From: Maribacter arenosus
Lineage (GTDB): Bacteria > Bacteroidota > Bacteroidia > Flavobacteriales > Flavobacteriaceae
DNA length: 64,000 nt
NCBI RefSeq assembly: GCF_014610845.1
Contig: NZ_JABTCG010000001.1
Span: 124,001-188,000, forward strand
Direction of reading: 5' to 3'
The notes under the pieces were generated by a model, which was not told where the DNA came from, did no database searches, and was given only the letters and a program-made list of their open reading frames with translations. The stretch's first letter is position 1; every line of letters starts with the position of its first letter. Positions 63,631 through 64,000 of the stretch are shown one piece after another. The translations under genes were made by a program, and so were the position numbers.

Positions 63631-64000
63631 ATGAAAATATTGGATACGTTCGATTGGATCAGTATTGCCTTATATTTTTTATTGCTATTGGGTATTGCAG
63701 TATGGGTCATACGAAAGAAAAAAGAAAACACCGAGGATTATTTTTTAGCAGGTAGAAATATTGGATGGTTCGTTGTTGGAGCCTCCATTTTCGCCTCCAA
63801 TATTGGTTCTGAACATGTCGTTGGGCTTGCAGGTACGGGTGCAAGTGATAAATTGCCATTATTGATTTATGAAATCCAGGCTTGGGTTGTTTTGATCCTA
63901 GGGTGGGTCTTTTTACCTTTTTATGCCCGCAGTGGTGTTTTTACCATGCCCGAATTCTTGGAGAAACGATTCGACGCAAGATCTCGTTGGGTGCTTTCCA
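63631..64000 (+). CDS. SSS (SGLT-type) sodium/sugar symporter, start only
   Basis: The first 123 codons, cut by the window edge. The sequence starts MKILDTFDWISIALYFLLLL (first helix), then TEDYFLAGRNIGWFVVGAS and FASNIGSEHVVGLAGTGA, the hallmark of sodium/glucose or galactose cotransporters. It begins 9 bp after the epimerase stop and belongs to the same operon. The substrate cannot be named from the fragment. Confidence 0.92.
   Translation, partial: MKILDTFDWISIALYFLLLLGIAVWVIRKKKENTEDYFLAGRNIGWFVVGASIFASNIGSEHVVGLAGTGASDKLPLLIYEIQAWVVLILGWVFLPFYARSGVFTMPEFLEKRFDARSRWVLS

Overview
The window is a stretch of chromosome from a member of the Flavobacteriia (Bacteroidota), probably Flavobacteriaceae. 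The evidence is the gene content (PorP/SprF-type type IX secretion protein, bacillithiol redox protein YtxJ, an OtsA-OtsB fusion, a fad operon headed by MarR, many short lipoproteins), the moderately AT-rich DNA, and promoters that match the Bacteroidota -7 motif TAnnTTTG. No rRNA, tRNA, CRISPR array, prophage or insertion sequence was seen. Almost all of the window is ordinary chromosomal gene content. About 49 intact or edge-cut protein genes are supported, plus one decayed gene at the left edge. Several start codons were placed downstream of the longest possible reading frame because a signal peptide, a family N-terminus or an ATG shows the better start.

Layout. 1-540 holds a degenerate reading frame. 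497-5933 (minus) is a housekeeping and metabolic run: exonuclease/GIY-YIG, YggS, DUF1015, 3-hydroxybutyryl-CoA dehydrogenase, Gfo/Idh/MocA oxidoreductase. 6082-10423 has pcm, smpB, a DUF6503 lipoprotein, a histidine phosphatase lipoprotein and a long PorP/SprF protein. 10433-18315 has a TetR regulator with a clear palindrome upstream, clpB, ytxJ, a lipoprotein, and fumarylacetoacetase divergent from glyA across a perfect 11-bp-arm inverted repeat.

18332-23464 is the most unusual part. It contains a hypothetical protein, a NarL/FixJ response regulator with a TPR sensor kinase, a secreted protein made almost entirely of eight copies of a Cys-Asp-Asp-Cys-Ser-His repeat, and an orphan LytTR regulator whose phosphoacceptor Asp is replaced by Asn. 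The promoters of the first and last genes of this block carry the same 27-bp inverted-repeat element at the same distance from a perfect -7 box. This suggests a co-regulated and apparently undescribed envelope or metal-related signalling module.

23536-46065 carries a beta-helix lipoprotein, a thioesterase, glutamine cyclotransferase, a fatty acid desaturase, a polysaccharide deacetylase, an aldo/keto reductase, a CPBP-like membrane protein, M1 and M28 peptidases, OtsAB divergent from GH15 (trehalose/glucan), a PLP decarboxylase, a GH3 glycosidase, an M49 peptidase and a subtilase. 46267-54092 is the fatty-acid degradation cluster: marR-fadB-fadA-acyl-CoA dehydrogenase, with fadD just upstream. 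A perfect 18-bp palindrome overlaps the marR promoter. 54347-64000 has a TIM-barrel lipoprotein, purL, an RsmB-type methyltransferase, a Ycf48-like lipoprotein, a DUF6515 protein, and an aldose epimerase with the start of an SSS sugar transporter, which is cut by the window edge.
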